Positions 1 through 8,066 of a DNA stretch of 64,000 nucleotides are shown here, piece after piece. Both the position numbers and the translations under genes were made by a program. Where the stretch lies: the NCBI GenBank assembly GCA_943370295.1, contig CALRQL020000014.1, positions 1 to 64,000 on the forward strand, read 5' to 3'. Under the pieces are notes generated by a model, which saw nothing but the letters and a program-made list of their open reading frames with translations, ran no database searches and was not told the DNA's origin. Source of the DNA: SB11 sp943370295. Lineage in GTDB: Bacteria; Bacteroidota; Bacteroidia; UBA8524. Position 1 is the stretch's first letter. Each line of letters begins with the position of its first letter.

Positions 1-339
1 CAGGCCGGACAAAACAGCGAAGAGCTTTTTAGAGCCTTGCAACGCCTTAAATTCAGTAAGAACGAGGTGATACTGTTCCACGTAAACGATAGTAAACACG
101 AGCTGGCTTTTGAGTTTGAAAACCGTCCGTACATATTTATTGATAAAGAAACCGGGCAAGAGGTGAAGCTGCAACCCCATGAAGTGAAGGACGCTTATTT
201 GGCACAAGTGAACGAGTATATGATGCAGTTGCGTCAGCGTTGCGCCCAATACCGTATAGAGTTTGTTGAGGCCGATGTGAACAAGGATTTTATGCAAATA
301 CTGATTCCGTTTTTTGTGAAACGCAGTAAGATGTTTTAA
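1..339 (+). CDS. DUF58 domain-containing protein, C-terminal part
   Basis: The reading frame is open from base 1 of the window, so this is the 3' end of a gene that starts upstream; 112 codons are visible before TAA. The visible residues (HVNDSKHELAF, FENRPYIFID, EVKLQPHEVK, ending VKRSKMF) read like the C-terminal tail of the DUF58 proteins that in Bacteroidota sit next to MoxR-type AAA ATPases and von Willebrand A proteins. The upstream partner genes are outside the window. The TTG at base 37 is internal, not a start. The family role is poorly defined (a MoxR/aerotolerance-type cluster), so function is by family only. Confidence 0.8.
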   Translation, partial: QAGQNSEELFRALQRLKFSKNEVILFHVNDSKHELAFEFENRPYIFIDKETGQEVKLQPHEVKDAYLAQVNEYMMQLRQRCAQYRIEFVEADVNKDFMQILIPFFVKRSKMF

Positions 340-347
340 AGATTGAC

Positions 348-662
348 TTATTGGTTATCTTCAAACGTTTCAATATAGCTGATTGCGATGTAATAAAATG
401 CCAGTACCGCCGCTGCACAACTAAAAAATACATACAAAGTCCCTTCATCATCAACCCTTAAATTAGCGGTTGTGCCCAACAATATAAAGAAAGCCAGTAC
501 ACCCAAGCCGTACCATAGTCGTGGCTTTGTTATGCTTGTGCATGTCGTTAGCTGAATAAAAAAACTAACGGGCTGGTATATTCCTAATCCTATGTAAATT
601 AAAATAAGTCCTAACCGGTTATGGCTTATGAAAGCGCACAAAACACTTCCTGCAATTATCAA
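348..662 (-). CDS. small membrane protein, paralogue of its upstream neighbour
   Basis: Hypothetical protein of about 104 residues with four hydrophobic stretches, so probably an integral membrane protein. No ATG is available: the frame is open upstream and the best start is the TTG at 660-662, so the N-terminus is uncertain. It shares a short pattern (GLGIYQPVSF) with the neighbouring membrane protein (GMGIWQLIST) and has the same overall hydrophobic layout, which suggests two diverged copies. It lies downstream of a GbsR/MarR regulator on the same strand, about 100 bp after the first copy. Function unknown. Confidence 0.45.
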   Translation of the reverse strand: MIIAGSVLCAFISHNRLGLILIYIGLGIYQPVSFFIQLTTCTSITKPRLWYGLGVLAFFILLGTTANLRVDDEGTLYVFFSCAAAVLAFYYIAISYIETFEDNQ

Positions 663-758
663 TATTTGAATTGTGAAATCAATTACTTTAAGAGTTTTTA
701 TAATTAAGATTTTTATTTTTGTATTTTCAGTAAAATTTGAAATTTTGAATCAAAAAAA

Positions 759-1127
759 TTATCCCTTTTTCATCCTTCTGAATTCAGCAATGGTGATGCT
801 GAAATAAAAAATAGCCATAGCTAAACCGGTTATCATTGCAGTTGCAATTGTAAAAGTACTCCTGCTGCCGATAGGCAAAACAATACACAAAACAAGGGCG
901 GGGAGTAGGAGCAAGTGATACACTTGACGTAAGCGCGGATAACGAACCAACTGTGGCTTAGTGAAATGTACAAGGGTGCTGATTAACTGCCAAATACCCA
1001 TACCTAAGAAGAAAATAGCGCTACCTATTATAAGAGCCTCTAAACCATCTTTGGCGGTTAAAGCAAACATGATGGTTGAAAAAACAACCAGGCTTTGTAT
1101 CCAAATATCTGCAAATTTAAAATTCAT
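759..1127 (-). CDS. small four-helix membrane protein after a GbsR-type regulator
   Basis: Hypothetical 122-residue integral membrane protein with four hydrophobic segments and a short basic C-terminus (EFRRMKKG). The ATG lies 6 bp after the stop of the regulator gene, so the two are almost certainly co-transcribed. It resembles the next gene downstream (GMGIWQL versus GLGIYQP in the second hydrophobic segment). The regulator-membrane protein pairing suggests that the regulator controls this protein's production; the substrate or stress involved cannot be read from the sequence. Confidence 0.65.
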   Translation of the reverse strand: MNFKFADIWIQSLVVFSTIMFALTAKDGLEALIIGSAIFFLGMGIWQLISTLVHFTKPQLVRYPRLRQVYHLLLLPALVLCIVLPIGSRSTFTIATAMITGLAMAIFYFSITIAEFRRMKKG

Positions 1128-1133
1128 CAGTTA

Positions 1134-1640
1134 TTACTTAAGAAGTTTCATCATTGTACCCATTAGCCAATTATCCTGTGCGCGGCTAAGTTTATCAAGC
1201 ACTCCGTCGGCTTTGCCTATAACATCTTCAATATTGCCCATCATTTTGGTAAACTCTTTTGCTTCAGCACTGTCATCGTCTTTGTCCAGCGTTTTTATTT
1301 CGCCCAACACCTGCATCAACGGTTCTAATTCACGCTTCCTACGCTCTTTAATAATTTGCATGGCGGCCTTCCAAATGTCTTTTTCAGCGTAAAAAAACTC
1401 TTTGCGCTCCCCCGGTTTTAAGTCTTTGCGTACCAACCCCCAGTTGATTAACTCACGAACGTTCATGTTGGCATTACCACGAGAAATCTGCAGTTCTTCC
1501 ATAATCTGCTCCGTGCTTAATGAGGTAGGAGATATAAGCAATAGTGCATGCACTTGTGCCATTGTGCGGTTAATACCCCAATTGGTTCCCAAGCTGCCCC
1601 AGCCTTGTATAAATTTTTGTTTGGCTTCTTCGTGTTTCAC
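1134..1640 (-). CDS. GbsR/MarR family transcriptional regulator
   Basis: 168 residues, the usual size of GbsR-like members of the MarR superfamily. The winged helix-turn-helix lies at about residues 30-85 (INRTMAQVHALLLIS, LSTEQIMEELQISRGNANM, NVRELINWGLVRK, GERKEFFYAEKD), and a helical C-terminal region follows. Such proteins in Bacteroidota sit beside envelope or osmoprotectant genes. It starts at an ATG preceded by a gap of about 90 bp and is followed at 6 bp by a small membrane protein, so it is probably the first gene of a short operon and likely autoregulatory. Ligand unknown. Confidence 0.85.
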   Translation of the reverse strand: MKHEEAKQKFIQGWGSLGTNWGINRTMAQVHALLLISPTSLSTEQIMEELQISRGNANMNVRELINWGLVRKDLKPGERKEFFYAEKDIWKAAMQIIKERRKRELEPLMQVLGEIKTLDKDDDSAEAKEFTKMMGNIEDVIGKADGVLDKLSRAQDNWLMGTMMKLLK

Positions 1641-1727
1641 ATAACAAAGTAAAACAATAATATCGGATTTTCAAAATAATTTGAAAGTTTAAATTCTCCT
1701 AAACAACTGATCGGAGAATGCTGAGAA

Positions 1728-2756
1728 TTAATGAAAGGTGTAAGTATATTTGGTGGTAGTTACTTTTGTGCGACCTGAGCGGGTATCTGTTAAAGTACTT
1801 TCGCCTTTCAAGCTATTGGTAGCGTTGTAAACAATTAGCTCTTCGGATGAGTTGGATGTGCCGCTTGAAGTAATGATTTTTTCAGTTTCAATACCGTTCA
1901 CGGTCTCAAACGTGTGAGACTCTTCCCACAGTAATTCGTTTTTCTCAGTATCGTATAACCGATAGCTCACCATACGATTTTTATCATCGTACACTGTTTC
2001 CCAATGTTGAGTTTGTGTAGTTCGTTCACGCAAATCATTAGCGGGGTTCATATCATCCGTGCTAATAACGATGAAATTGATAACCGATACGGTTTTATTG
2101 ATTTCATTACCTTTACTATCGTATTGATAAGTAGTAACAGTACTATCGTATCCCGCTGAAAACAGCGAGGCGGTAATCGTTTTAATCAACTTACCTTTAT
2201 CGTTGTACTCATAATGGTTGGTTTGTTCCGTATCGTCTTTTCGTTCTCTTTCTGTTGCAATTTTTAAATCGGCAGTATAATAAAACTCCATAGTGTACAA
2301 AGCATTATCGTCCTTGGGGTTTTCGCTGCTCAACTTAAATTGTGCCTTATCATAAGTAAAAGAAATTTTTTTACCGTCAAGATTACGCTCCTTTACCAAA
2401 CCGTTGTCATAATACTTAAAGGTTAACAAACCTGTAGTCACTTTGCCAAACATCACATCGTTGGTGCTATCAATAACCTCAACAAGGCGTTGCTTTTTAT
2501 CGTACGTATAACTGAACGAGCGAATAGATGTGCCTGATTGCCGCTTATAAATCAACAATCCGTTTTTATCAAACTGCTCAAATGTAGTAACGGTTTTATT
2601 ATTAGAGCTTTCAGTCGTAGTGATTGAGGCAATTTTGTTTGTTTTATTATAATCAACAGCCGTTTCGCTTATTGGAAACCGTTCAGTAATAAATTGCCCG
2701 TATCCGTTTATAAAGGTCACAGCAATAGCGCAAATACCCAGCAGCAACTTTCTCAT
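1728..2756 (-). CDS. secreted protein with YD/RHS-like repeats
   Basis: 342 residues beginning with a signal peptide (MRKLLLGICAIAVTFINGYG). The rest is rich in Tyr-Asp strand repeats of the YD/RHS type, for example YTYDKKQRLVEVID, YYDNGLVKERN, YEYNDKGKLIKTI, YQYDSKGNE and VYDDKNRMVSYR, spaced roughly 20-40 residues apart. Such repeats form beta-rich shells in RHS and wall-associated proteins, but this protein has no RHS core or toxin domain and is short. It starts 7 bp after the stop of the MetS-like gene, so it may be co-transcribed with the transporter. Probably periplasmic or surface exposed; function unknown. Confidence 0.7.
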   Translation of the reverse strand: MRKLLLGICAIAVTFINGYGQFITERFPISETAVDYNKTNKIASITTTESSNNKTVTTFEQFDKNGLLIYKRQSGTSIRSFSYTYDKKQRLVEVIDSTNDVMFGKVTTGLLTFKYYDNGLVKERNLDGKKISFTYDKAQFKLSSENPKDDNALYTMEFYYTADLKIATERERKDDTEQTNHYEYNDKGKLIKTITASLFSAGYDSTVTTYQYDSKGNEINKTVSVINFIVISTDDMNPANDLRERTTQTQHWETVYDDKNRMVSYRLYDTEKNELLWEESHTFETVNGIETEKIITSSGTSNSSEELIVYNATNSLKGESTLTDTRSGRTKVTTTKYTYTFH

Positions 2757-2763
2757 TCGTAGT

Positions 2764-2880
2764 TTAGTTATCGTCGTCTTTTTTCGGCGGGGTTTTCAGT
2801 ACTCTCCAAAAAAAGTAAACGGTTATCAAAGTGATGCTTATTTCGGCAACAAGCATGGTTATCAGTGCACTGGTGTTCAT
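2764..2880 (-). CDS. MetS-like small subunit of the NSS transporter
   Basis: A 38-residue ORF starting MNTSALITML, with one transmembrane helix (about residues 4-26) and a charged tail ending PPKKDDDN. Its ATG overlaps the stop of the transporter gene in an ATGA junction (4 bp), a signature of translational coupling. Size, single helix and position directly after an NSS-family transporter match the MetS small subunit described for the MetPS methionine/alanine importer of Corynebacterium. The match is by architecture; the homology of such a short sequence needs a profile search. Confidence 0.75.
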   Translation of the reverse strand: MNTSALITMLVAEISITLITVYFFWRVLKTPPKKDDDN

Positions 2881-4463
2881 ATTACAGTAGGCCTCCCTGC
2901 CTTCATTCTTTTGCGGTAGGCCACAAATACAAGGTAAGCAATACCTGCAAATAAGGCTATCAGCAATAAGCGTGAAATGTTAACGTATAAAAGTTGAGTG
3001 TTTAGTTCTTCAATAATTTTAGGGTCGGTAGCATTGGCTATTTTACCATAAATCTCTTTATTGGTAATTTTTTTCCATATATCGGGCAAGCTCATAATAA
3101 ACACATACCCCAAAATAACAGGGGTAACAAATTTTATCATGTATTTAAAGATAATAGGTACTTTGATATCTGAACCGTTGGTAATTTCTTTCCAGCCTTT
3201 TTCAATACCAAATACCCACCCGAAGAGTATTACCTCAACTAAAGCAAATACCACTAACGATACCGTACCTGCCCAGTAATCATACTCATCAAAAACACCT
3301 TGGTTAAAAAACAATACAGTGGGTAAACCCAGTATAAAAATGGTAAGCCCGAATGCCCACGCTGCTTTTTCACGTTTCCATCCAAACTCATCTTGCATAA
3401 AGCCCATACAGGGGGTGCCCATAGCCAACGAAGAGGTTACACCTGCAAAAAACAGTAAGCCAAACCACATTACCCCACATACAACAGCCAGCGTATCACC
3501 CCATTGTTCAAACAAAAAGGGCAGTGTTTTAAAACCAAGTCCTAAACCACCTGTTTTGGTCATTTCAATCACATTGTCGATACCCAAATAGCCTATAGAA
3601 ATAGGTATGATAATGGCACTACCCAGCACTACCTCAACAAACTCATTCATCCAACCTGCACTCATGGCATTTAGGGCAATGTCGTCGTTTTTATTTACGT
3701 ATGAAGCATAGCATTGTATTGAACCCATTCCCACGGAAAGGGTGAAGAATATTTGCCCGGCAGCTGCCAGCCATACTTTGGGCTCCCAAATACTATCAAA
3801 CTTCGGTGTCCACAAATAACTCAAACCAAAAACACCGTCGTGCACAGCCCCGTTGCTACCCGCTTTGATGCTTATGGCTCTTATGGCCAAAAACACACCA
3901 AAAACAAGCAATAATGGCATTCCTATTTTTGCTACTTTTTCAACTCCGCCGCTTAAACCGCGCGAAAGTATCCAAGTGTTCAACACAAGGCACAAAATCC
4001 AGAAAAGAATGGGTTCTGCTGCTGAGTTTAGCGATACATAGTTACCGAAAAACGAGGCTACCTGTTCTTGGGTTTGTCCATCAAAAGTGCGGGTTACAGA
4101 ATGCCACACCCACGACAATGTCCACGATTCAAGGTAACAGTAATAAGCGGCAACGGCTATATTAGTGAATATACCGAAAACGCCTATGTATTTCCACAAC
4201 GGACGTTTTGGGTCAAGCGTATCCATGATAAAAGGTGTACTGTGGTGGCCGTGTTTTCCTCCAAAGCGTCCTGTACTCCACTCTATAAACAACAAAGGAA
4301 TACCCATTACTAAAAAGCATACTAAATAGGGGATGATAAAAGCCCCACCGCCATTTTGTATGGCCTGCACCGGAAAACGAAGAAAGTTGCCCAGCCCTAC
4401 GGCATTACCCGCCATTGCAAGGATAAGACCAACACGTGAACCCCACGATTCTTTATTGCTCAT
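2877..4463 (-). CDS. sodium-dependent NSS-family transporter (MetP-like)
   Basis: 528-residue polytopic membrane protein of the neurotransmitter:sodium symporter (SNF) family. The N-terminus carries the family signature (WGSRVGLILAMAGNAVGLGN, then FLRFPVQAIQNGGGAF), in which the unwound helix 1 binds Na+ and the amino-acid substrate. About twelve hydrophobic segments follow. It is translationally coupled to a MetS-like 38-residue protein, which suggests a MetPS-type importer of methionine, alanine or related neutral amino acids; the actual substrate cannot be read from the sequence. The C-terminus ends in a basic tail (YRKRMKAGRP). Confidence 0.9.
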   Translation of the reverse strand: MSNKESWGSRVGLILAMAGNAVGLGNFLRFPVQAIQNGGGAFIIPYLVCFLVMGIPLLFIEWSTGRFGGKHGHHSTPFIMDTLDPKRPLWKYIGVFGIFTNIAVAAYYCYLESWTLSWVWHSVTRTFDGQTQEQVASFFGNYVSLNSAAEPILFWILCLVLNTWILSRGLSGGVEKVAKIGMPLLLVFGVFLAIRAISIKAGSNGAVHDGVFGLSYLWTPKFDSIWEPKVWLAAAGQIFFTLSVGMGSIQCYASYVNKNDDIALNAMSAGWMNEFVEVVLGSAIIIPISIGYLGIDNVIEMTKTGGLGLGFKTLPFLFEQWGDTLAVVCGVMWFGLLFFAGVTSSLAMGTPCMGFMQDEFGWKREKAAWAFGLTIFILGLPTVLFFNQGVFDEYDYWAGTVSLVVFALVEVILFGWVFGIEKGWKEITNGSDIKVPIIFKYMIKFVTPVILGYVFIMSLPDIWKKITNKEIYGKIANATDPKIIEELNTQLLYVNISRLLLIALFAGIAYLVFVAYRKRMKAGRPTVI

Positions 4464-4536
4464 TTGGTTTTTTCAGATAGTTAGTTAATTTAACGTATCG
4501 CAAAATGCACTTTTTTTAAACTAAAACCAAAACGGC

Positions 4537-4569
4537 TTTGGCAGCACCTGCCTATTTTGTGTAATATTG
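4537..4569 (+). promoter_or_regulatory. predicted Bacteroidota promoter of the phosphoribosyltransferase gene
   Basis: A TTTG at 4537-4540 is followed after 21 nt by TAATATTG at 4562-4569, one mismatch from the Bacteroidota -7 consensus TAnnTTTG. The predicted transcript starts near 4573-4577, just upstream of the ATG at 4587. This argues against the in-frame upstream TTG at 4557, which would lie inside the promoter. Confidence 0.5.
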
Positions 4570-4586
4570 TGTTTAAGATTTTTGGC

Positions 4587-5081
4587 ATGGTAATCCTTAT
4601 CCACGAACAAATTGAACGGAAGATAAAACGTATTGCTTATCAGATATATGAGCAACACGTGGAGCAAAGCGCGCTAATTGTGGCAGGCATAGCCGAACAC
4701 GGTTATTTGCTGGCCGAAAAGATTGGTGCTGAGTTGAGGGCTATATCGCCTTTAACGGTAACAGTGGCTAAGATTGAGATTGAAAAAGAAAAGCCCAGTG
4801 AGCATACCACTGCTATAAGTATTGATATGGCTGATATTAAAGGCCAGCATGCTATAATTGTTGACGATGTGCTTAATACTGCCCGCACGATGGTGTTTGC
4901 CATCTACCCCTTTTTTAAAGGCGGTGCGGCTGAGATAAAAACGGTGGTATTGGCCGATCGTAACCACAAGATTTTCCCTGTTTCTGCCGATTATACAGGC
5001 ATTTCGTTAGCTACCACCTTGCAGCAGCACATTACTTTTGAGGTAAACAGCGACGGTACGATGCAACTTTCGCTTAACTAA
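4587..5081 (+). CDS. PyrR-like phosphoribosyltransferase family protein
   Basis: 164 residues from the ATG at 4587; the longer frame begins at a TTG that overlaps the predicted promoter. It has the type I PRTase fold hallmarks: the PRPP-binding motif IIVDDVLNTARTM (hydrophobic-hydrophobic-DD-x-x-x-T-x-x-T/R) near residues 92-104, and an early glycine-containing loop (VAGIAEHGYLLAEKI). This arrangement is closest to PyrR or hypoxanthine-guanine type enzymes. It could be a uracil PRTase/PyrR-like regulator or a purine salvage enzyme; the substrate is not clear from sequence. It stands alone and is convergent with the next gene. Confidence 0.75.
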   Translation: MVILIHEQIERKIKRIAYQIYEQHVEQSALIVAGIAEHGYLLAEKIGAELRAISPLTVTVAKIEIEKEKPSEHTTAISIDMADIKGQHAIIVDDVLNTARTMVFAIYPFFKGGAAEIKTVVLADRNHKIFPVSADYTGISLATTLQQHITFEVNSDGTMQLSLN

Positions 5082-5111
5082 GCAGGCACAGTAACGACTT
5101 AGACAGTTTAA

Positions 5112-5555
5112 TTACCAACCGCTGTCGTACCTAATTCCGTGTTCCAAATAAAACTTCATCAGGGTGATGGCTTCGCCCCAACCGATAGCGCAATCCAATA
5201 ATTGCCACATTCCTTTATCGGTAGGCTGGTAGCCGGTTTCAGTTACTGTAATCGTTGTTTTATTGTCTTTAGTTTCAAGAGTAAATGTCACGGTGGTATT
5301 GTGTGAACCCTCGTGCCATTTAAAAGAGAACTCTTTATTAGAGATTGCACTAAGTATTGGACCGGTTTCAATCTCGTTGGCTTTGTAGGGACCGTTCATT
5401 GTCCAAACCAGTTGTATTCTTTTGGTTTCCAAATCCAAAACAGTCCCGTCTGTAAACCAACCGTCCCAACCTCTACCTGTAGTAAGGGTTTCGTACACTT
5501 TTTCAATAGGGGCATTAATAGTAGCCACGTGCTTAATAGGGGGTAGGGTTTCCAT
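5112..5555 (-). CDS. SRPBCC (AHSA1-like START) family protein
   Basis: 147 residues from the ATG at 5553-5555 (METLPPIKH). Upstream in-frame codons would run through the dnaA terminator, so the short start is preferred. The protein has the SRPBCC pattern: an N-terminal strand (HVATINAPIEKVYETLTT), a GWDGWF segment, a central beta-sheet with TVTFTLETKDNKTTITVTETGY and a long C-terminal helix (GWGEAITLMKFYLEHG). Members bind hydrophobic ligands or act as AHSA1-type co-chaperones; no specific ligand can be named. It lies just downstream of dnaA but is separated from it by a terminator. Confidence 0.75.
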   Translation of the reverse strand: METLPPIKHVATINAPIEKVYETLTTGRGWDGWFTDGTVLDLETKRIQLVWTMNGPYKANEIETGPILSAISNKEFSFKWHEGSHNTTVTFTLETKDNKTTITVTETGYQPTDKGMWQLLDCAIGWGEAITLMKFYLEHGIRYDSGW

Positions 5556-5570
5556 ATTCCAAAAATAAAA

Positions 5571-5595
5571 AATGCTGCCTTTGCGGGGCAGCATT
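5571..5595 (-). terminator. intrinsic terminator of dnaA
   Basis: A perfect 9-bp stem (AATGCTGCC at 5571-5579, GGCAGCATT at 5587-5595) with a 7-nt loop. Read on the minus strand it is followed by a T-rich run (TTTTTTATTTTT). It lies 24 bp past the dnaA stop. Confidence 0.85.
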
Positions 5596-5618
5596 CTTAT
5601 ACTTTTATAAATAAACAC

Positions 5619-7052
5619 TTACATAGTGTTTATTTTAATCCGTTTAGAGATTTCTTCAACATCTCCACGGAATTTTTTGTCAGTCTCAATCAAATCATTC
5701 ACGGTTTGGCAAGCATGTATCACAGTACTGTGGTCGCGACCACCAAAGTGCATACCTATGTTTTTAAGCGAGGCCTTGGTAAGGTCTTTAGCAAAGAACA
5801 TTGATATTTGGCGAGCCTGAACAATTTCGCGTTTACGGGTTTTTGATTTCACTTGGTCAACGGATATGCCGTAGTAATCGCATACCAATTTCTGAATGTA
5901 ATCGATCGAAATTTCACGCGATACATTCTTCACAAAGTTCTTCATCATCTGCTTGGCCAGCTCAATATCCACTTCTTTGCGGTTAAGAGAGGCTTGTGCA
6001 AGCAATGATACCAGCGCACCTTCCAGTTCGCGGATGTTGTTGTCTATATTGTGGGCAACATATTCCACAACGTCGTGGCTCAATGATATACCGTCGGCAT
6101 ACATTTTATGTTCTAATATAGCCACGCGGGTTTCAAAGTCAGGAGTTTGCAAATCAGCACTTAATCCCCACTTGAAGCGAGACAACAGGCGTTCGTCCAT
6201 ATCCTTCAAATCTTTTGGAGGACGGTCAGAACTCAATATTATCTGCTTACCGTTTTGGTGCAGGTGGTTAAATATCTGAAAGAATATTTCCTGTGTTTTT
6301 TCTTTTTTGGCAAAAAACTGCACATCATCCAAAATCAATACATCAAGGTATTGATAAAAGTTGATGAAATCGCTGTTATTGTTATTTCTAACCGATTCAA
6401 TAAACTGGTTGATAAACTTCTCAGCCGATACATATAAAACAAACTTATTCTTATTAAGCTGCTTAATATGGTTGCCTATGGCGTGCAGCAAGTGTGTTTT
6501 TCCCAAGCCTACACCGCCAAATATCATAAGGGGGTTAAAGGCAGTGCCGCCGGGTTTATTAGCCACTGCAAAGCCTGCACTGCGTGCAAGACGGTTACAG
6601 TCGCCTTCTATATAATTCTCAAAGGTATAGTTTGGATTCAGTTGCGAGTCAACATTCACTTTTCGCAACCCGGGTATCACAAACGGGTTTTTAATGTTTG
6701 TCCCTAAATTAAGAGGCATACCTACCTCGTTAGGGTCAATTTTTGCCGCATTGCTGGTGGGCATGTTAATAGTGTACGGATTGTTCCCTGCCGTGTTTTC
6801 AACAATAATGTTGTACTCAAGGCGAGAGCCTACGCCCAACTCTTGTTTAAGAGTTTTGCGCAACAGGGTTACGTAATGTTCTTCCAGCCATTCATAAAAG
6901 AACTGACTGGGTACTTGGATGGTTAAAACTTTATCCTCAAGTTTTATTGGTTTTATTGGATCAAACCAAGTTTTAAAACTTTGAGGTGGGACATTGTCCT
7001 TAATAATTTTTAAACAGTTATTCCATACTTCTTCTGCGGTCTTCTCCGTCAT
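5619..7052 (-). CDS. dnaA: chromosomal replication initiator protein DnaA
   Basis: 477 residues, full length. Domain I (about 1-85) starts MTEKTAEEVWNNCLKII and includes FKTWFDPIKP. A short variable linker leads to the AAA+ domain: Walker A GGVGLGKTHL at about 179-188, Walker B VLILDDVQFF at about 238-247, and sensor/arginine residues in LLSRFKWG. The C-terminal DNA-binding domain IV carries the DnaA signature GGRDHSTVIHA at about 437-447. DnaA binds oriC DnaA boxes and opens the origin. Here it is a single gene with its own terminator; dnaN and gyrB are not adjacent, which is common in Bacteroidota. No cluster of DnaA boxes was found beside it, so the origin is not placed. Confidence 0.98.
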   Translation of the reverse strand: MTEKTAEEVWNNCLKIIKDNVPPQSFKTWFDPIKPIKLEDKVLTIQVPSQFFYEWLEEHYVTLLRKTLKQELGVGSRLEYNIIVENTAGNNPYTINMPTSNAAKIDPNEVGMPLNLGTNIKNPFVIPGLRKVNVDSQLNPNYTFENYIEGDCNRLARSAGFAVANKPGGTAFNPLMIFGGVGLGKTHLLHAIGNHIKQLNKNKFVLYVSAEKFINQFIESVRNNNNSDFINFYQYLDVLILDDVQFFAKKEKTQEIFFQIFNHLHQNGKQIILSSDRPPKDLKDMDERLLSRFKWGLSADLQTPDFETRVAILEHKMYADGISLSHDVVEYVAHNIDNNIRELEGALVSLLAQASLNRKEVDIELAKQMMKNFVKNVSREISIDYIQKLVCDYYGISVDQVKSKTRKREIVQARQISMFFAKDLTKASLKNIGMHFGGRDHSTVIHACQTVNDLIETDKKFRGDVEEISKRIKINTM

Positions 7053-7121
7053 AGGCTCTATTCCTCCGTTCTGCTAAGGGTGTGTAAAATTGTTTTAAAA
7101 ATAGTTAACAAAAAAATTTTT

Positions 7122-8066
7122 TTACGTTGACTTTTCGGAAACTTTTAACATAGTGCTTTGCGGGTTAGTGGCGATTTCTCCCGAAACCATTGTAAAATCA
7201 AGCCTTCCCAGCATGATGCCCGCCCAGCCTACTTGGTTGATTAAAACCGGCTTTCCGTCAAGGTTTGTAATGTTTACGGGGCTTTCCATAAAAGTATGGG
7301 TATGTCCGCCCAGTATAACATCAATATTTCGGGAGTTTTTTGCTAAAAACTCGTCGGAAACCTTGTTATCACTGTATTTGTAACCGAGGTGCGAAAGTAA
7401 TACAACTACGTCGCACTTTTCGGTTTTTTTTAAATATTCTGCCCAAAAGTTAGATTTTTCCACAGGGTTAGTATAGGTAAGTCCACTCCATAGTACATTA
7501 GGAACCAATCCTTGTAAATCTATCCCAACGGCTGTAATACCCACTTTTATTTTTCCTAATTTAAATACCTCATACGGTTTAAAAGTATCTTTCAAAGCAG
7601 TGTTACTAAAGTCGTAATTACTGTTAATGATACTGAAACCCGCATGAGGCAGTTGTTTTTTCAATCCGTCTATCCCGCCGTCAAAATCATGGTTGCCCAA
7701 CGTAGAACAATCGTAACCCATTTCGGTCATCAATTTAAATTCTACTTCACCTCCGTAAAAGTTAAAATACGGTGTGCCCTGAAACATATCACCGCTATCT
7801 AATACCAAAACGTGTTCGTTTTCACTGCGTATTCTCTTTATCATGGCAGCCCTATAAGCCGCCCCGCCCAACCCTTGGTATTTACCACCGTCCATCGGGA
7901 AGGGTTCAATACGGCTGTGCCAGTCGTTGGTGTGCAGTATGGTAAAGGTTGCAAGTCCTTCGCTTTTAGCAACCGCCTCTAACGGAAACTTGCTAAGGGC
8001 AACCGCCATTCCTGCACCCACCACGTTGCGTATAAACTCCTTTCTATTGAATTGTGATCCGCTCAT
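7122..8066 (-). CDS. metallophosphatase, 5'-nucleotidase N-terminal half
   Basis: 314 residues matching the metallophosphatase domain of UshA/NadN-type 5'-nucleotidases. Metal-binding motifs are in order: HTNDWHS (D48, H50), LDSGDMF (D91), GNHDFD (N126, H127), LLSHLGY and GGHTHTF. The N-terminus (NRKEFIRNVVGAGMAVALS) resembles a Tat signal but has Arg-Lys where the twin arginines would be. It ends after the metal site, without the substrate-binding C-terminal domain, which is encoded by the overlapping upstream gene. The two proteins probably act together in the periplasm on nucleotides or related phosphoesters. The 23-bp overlap implies coupled translation. Confidence 0.9.
   Translation of the reverse strand: MSGSQFNRKEFIRNVVGAGMAVALSKFPLEAVAKSEGLATFTILHTNDWHSRIEPFPMDGGKYQGLGGAAYRAAMIKRIRSENEHVLVLDSGDMFQGTPYFNFYGGEVEFKLMTEMGYDCSTLGNHDFDGGIDGLKKQLPHAGFSIINSNYDFSNTALKDTFKPYEVFKLGKIKVGITAVGIDLQGLVPNVLWSGLTYTNPVEKSNFWAEYLKKTEKCDVVVLLSHLGYKYSDNKVSDEFLAKNSRNIDVILGGHTHTFMESPVNITNLDGKPVLINQVGWAGIMLGRLDFTMVSGEIATNPQSTMLKVSEKST

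Noticed and set aside
961..1392. 143-codon plus-strand frame
   Set aside because: Overlaps the GbsR regulator and a membrane protein gene antisense; composition is that of a shadow frame.
5619..7121. Possible oriC next to dnaA
   Set aside because: No cluster of TTATNCACA boxes was found; the upstream AT-rich stretch alone is not enough.
8044..8066. Frameshift in a single 5'-nucleotidase gene
   Set aside because: Both halves have their own export signals and starts, and the domain order is inverted, so they are separate genes.
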